Assembly (NCBI GenBank): GCA_013399015.1
Contig: VWZX01006239.1
Span: forward strand, 438,157-502,156
Direction of reading: 5' to 3'
Length of the DNA stretch: 64,000 nucleotides
DNA from: Galbula dea
Lineage: Eukaryota > Chordata > Aves > Piciformes > Galbulidae
Shown here: piece by piece, positions 62,359-64,000 of the stretch
Numbering within the stretch: the first letter of the stretch is position 1
Layout of the letters: every line of letters begins with the position of its first letter
Made by a program: the position numbers and the translations under genes
The notes under the pieces: model-generated
Database searches by the model: none
Told to the model about the DNA's origin: nothing
What the model saw: the letters and a program-made list of their open reading frames with translations, nothing else

Positions 62359-64000
62359 TGAGGAACATTGGTGCACTATGGATTAGTAGAAGCTTTTCTA
62401 CTTAATCAGTTTTAAAGTCTAAAAGGCTGCTACCATGTCTGGCTATTCTGGTTTCAAGGAGAGAGGCAAACAATGCTTGTCAAACTTGACTCTGAAATGA
62501 CAGTATTTTTTTCTGTGGTGATATCCCTCAGTTTCCATTGCACTGGCTTGTCCTGTTCTAAATTTATAATGAAAGAAAAATTCTAAAGCTGGTAATCATG
62601 TGCCTTCCTTGTATAAAAACACATCTTGTTTTTATCATCAGTAGCCTGTACTACACAAGAGCTCTGACACATACATTTCAGGATAGATTAGGAATTGCCT
62701 GCTGCATTTACATAACATTAAAATCACTGTCTAGATACACAAAATAAAATGAATCCTTTCCTGATGCTGTAGTGTGGGCTTGCATGAAAATGATTTCACC
62801 TTTTCTCTTTTTTAATGAATCCTACAGCCTTTCTTTTTCTGAAGTTGGTTGGAAGAGAAGGATTTGATAGCTGAGGGAGGACACCTGTGTAATTCATTTT
62901 TCTGGCAGACTTGCACAGCATGCTTACTGTATTTTTACAACTTGGGGGAAAATGATGCAAACAAGCACATGGAGCGTGTGACAGCCTGGCCCTGAGTCCC
63001 CATCATTCCTTGCAGCAGCCGGAAGCCAACTGCTCGTCTTTCCAAACCACAGGCTCATGTGGGTAATGATATGATTTCCTCTGTCTTCTGTTTTGTGTAT
63101 GTGCTTCAAGAAAAGTACCTTCCCCCCAGAAAAAACCCTCTATACACCCAGTTGATCAAGACAGTACTGGCTACTCTAATCTTACTGAAGTGATTTTTGC
63201 AATGCTGGGACAAGAAACTGGAGGCTTAGTGTTCTGATCCAAGCAGAGTGTTTGCCTTCATTCACATTTTTCTTGATTGCTTTGGGCTTTGTTCTTCATC
63301 TCACTACTAAATGGTGCCCTTATCAATAGAAAAAAAAGGAAGTGGAGTTCATATAATCTGGTTTCAGACTAGTATAAAATCTTTACTATTTCACTTTCTT
63401 GGGAAAATCATACACATAATGCAAGAAAAAAATGGAGAATCAATACTTTTTTGTGGCATTTATCATCACTATTCTCTGTTGAGAACCCTTAAAATGCTGC
63501 CTGCATGTCTATAAATGTTGGAAATAATACATGATTTATGAATAGAAGTGAGGCTACTCTAAGGTTTGAAGTATCCATATTCCAATATCTTATGATGGAA
63601 ATACCATAGAGTTTATTCTTCAAACAACTTGTAGTCCACATTAAGCTTTTCCCACCACCACAAAAATATAAATTTCAATGCTTTTATGACTATTAAAACC
63701 AGGCTGTTGTTTTTATCAGTGAAGGGTAGACCTATTCTGGGTCTGGAGCACTGTGGGAGAGAGAACACAGTTTCTTGCTTGAAAAATAAATTTCTGAACA
63801 GGGGAGGCCAGTTTCAAAGACTCACTGAATGTCAGTGCTTACATTTTGATAGCCAATAAGAATTGCCTATACTGCCAGTTATAGGCCAGGAAGGCCTCAG
63901 AAAGCCACCAGATTCCTTCAGTTTTTAAGTGATAGAATGAATAGTGGATAAAAGTATCTAAGAAAATATTTAGTTTGGTTAAAGGGCAGGTAAGCATAAT

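Larger units (their letters stand above)
58504..64000. other. Non-coding intergenic stretch to window end
   Basis: AT-rich. It contains a candidate regulatory block (58885-59500), a tRNA-SINE-like relic (about 61655-61700) and an A-rich simple run (62328-62358). No exon or mobile element else was recognised. Confidence 0.5.

Noticed and set aside
1..64000. CRISPR array, bacterial operon, tRNA or rRNA genes
   Set aside because: No regularly spaced repeats, cloverleaf-like sequence or rRNA signature was seen. The sequence is avian-type nuclear DNA.

Overview
The window is vertebrate nuclear DNA, almost certainly from a bird. It is AT-rich and mostly non-coding. It carries at least eight CR1 LINE insertions with the avian-type 3' tail (ATTCTATG/ATTCTGTG octamers) and a solo LTR of the ERVL-like type common in bird genomes. 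It also has several faint CORE-SINE/MIR-like relics. No bacterial-style genes, operons, CRISPR arrays, tRNAs or rRNAs were seen. Almost all longer open frames are chance frames or pieces of CR1 reverse transcriptase.

The one gene I can support is on the + strand and shows only as small spliced exons at 6893-6951, 9918-10022, 21267-21374 and 25605-25728. All three introns are phase 2, each acceptor follows a pyrimidine tract, and the joined frame stays open for 131 residues to a TAG at 25726. The 5' end of the gene is not seen and probably lies upstream. The product has a GYTGKVHW...HPANSNLP stretch and is low-complexity, rich in Ser, Pro, Asn and His. It resembles the small sperm-tail/ciliary microtubule-associated proteins. 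SPATA48/SPMIP7 is my best guess, but this is not established.

Layout: 1-6.9 kb is upstream flank or intron, with an unidentified decayed coding remnant near 0.9-1.4 kb and a CR1 at 2.1 kb. 6.9-25.7 kb is the gene; its 11-kb second intron holds a 1-kb antisense CR1 and a solo LTR with an exact 5-bp target duplication, and its third intron holds a sense CR1. 25.7-64 kb is non-coding flank. It has CR1 copies at 28.5, 33.1-34.4 (a younger copy nested in an older one), 35.2 and 58.2 kb, a second solo LTR at 50.8-51.2 kb with perfect TSDs, tandem duplications, hairpins, and two AT-rich blocks that look like conserved regulatory elements. A few isolated exon-like signals (44.6, 50.1 on the minus strand, 56.4 kb) are recorded at low confidence.
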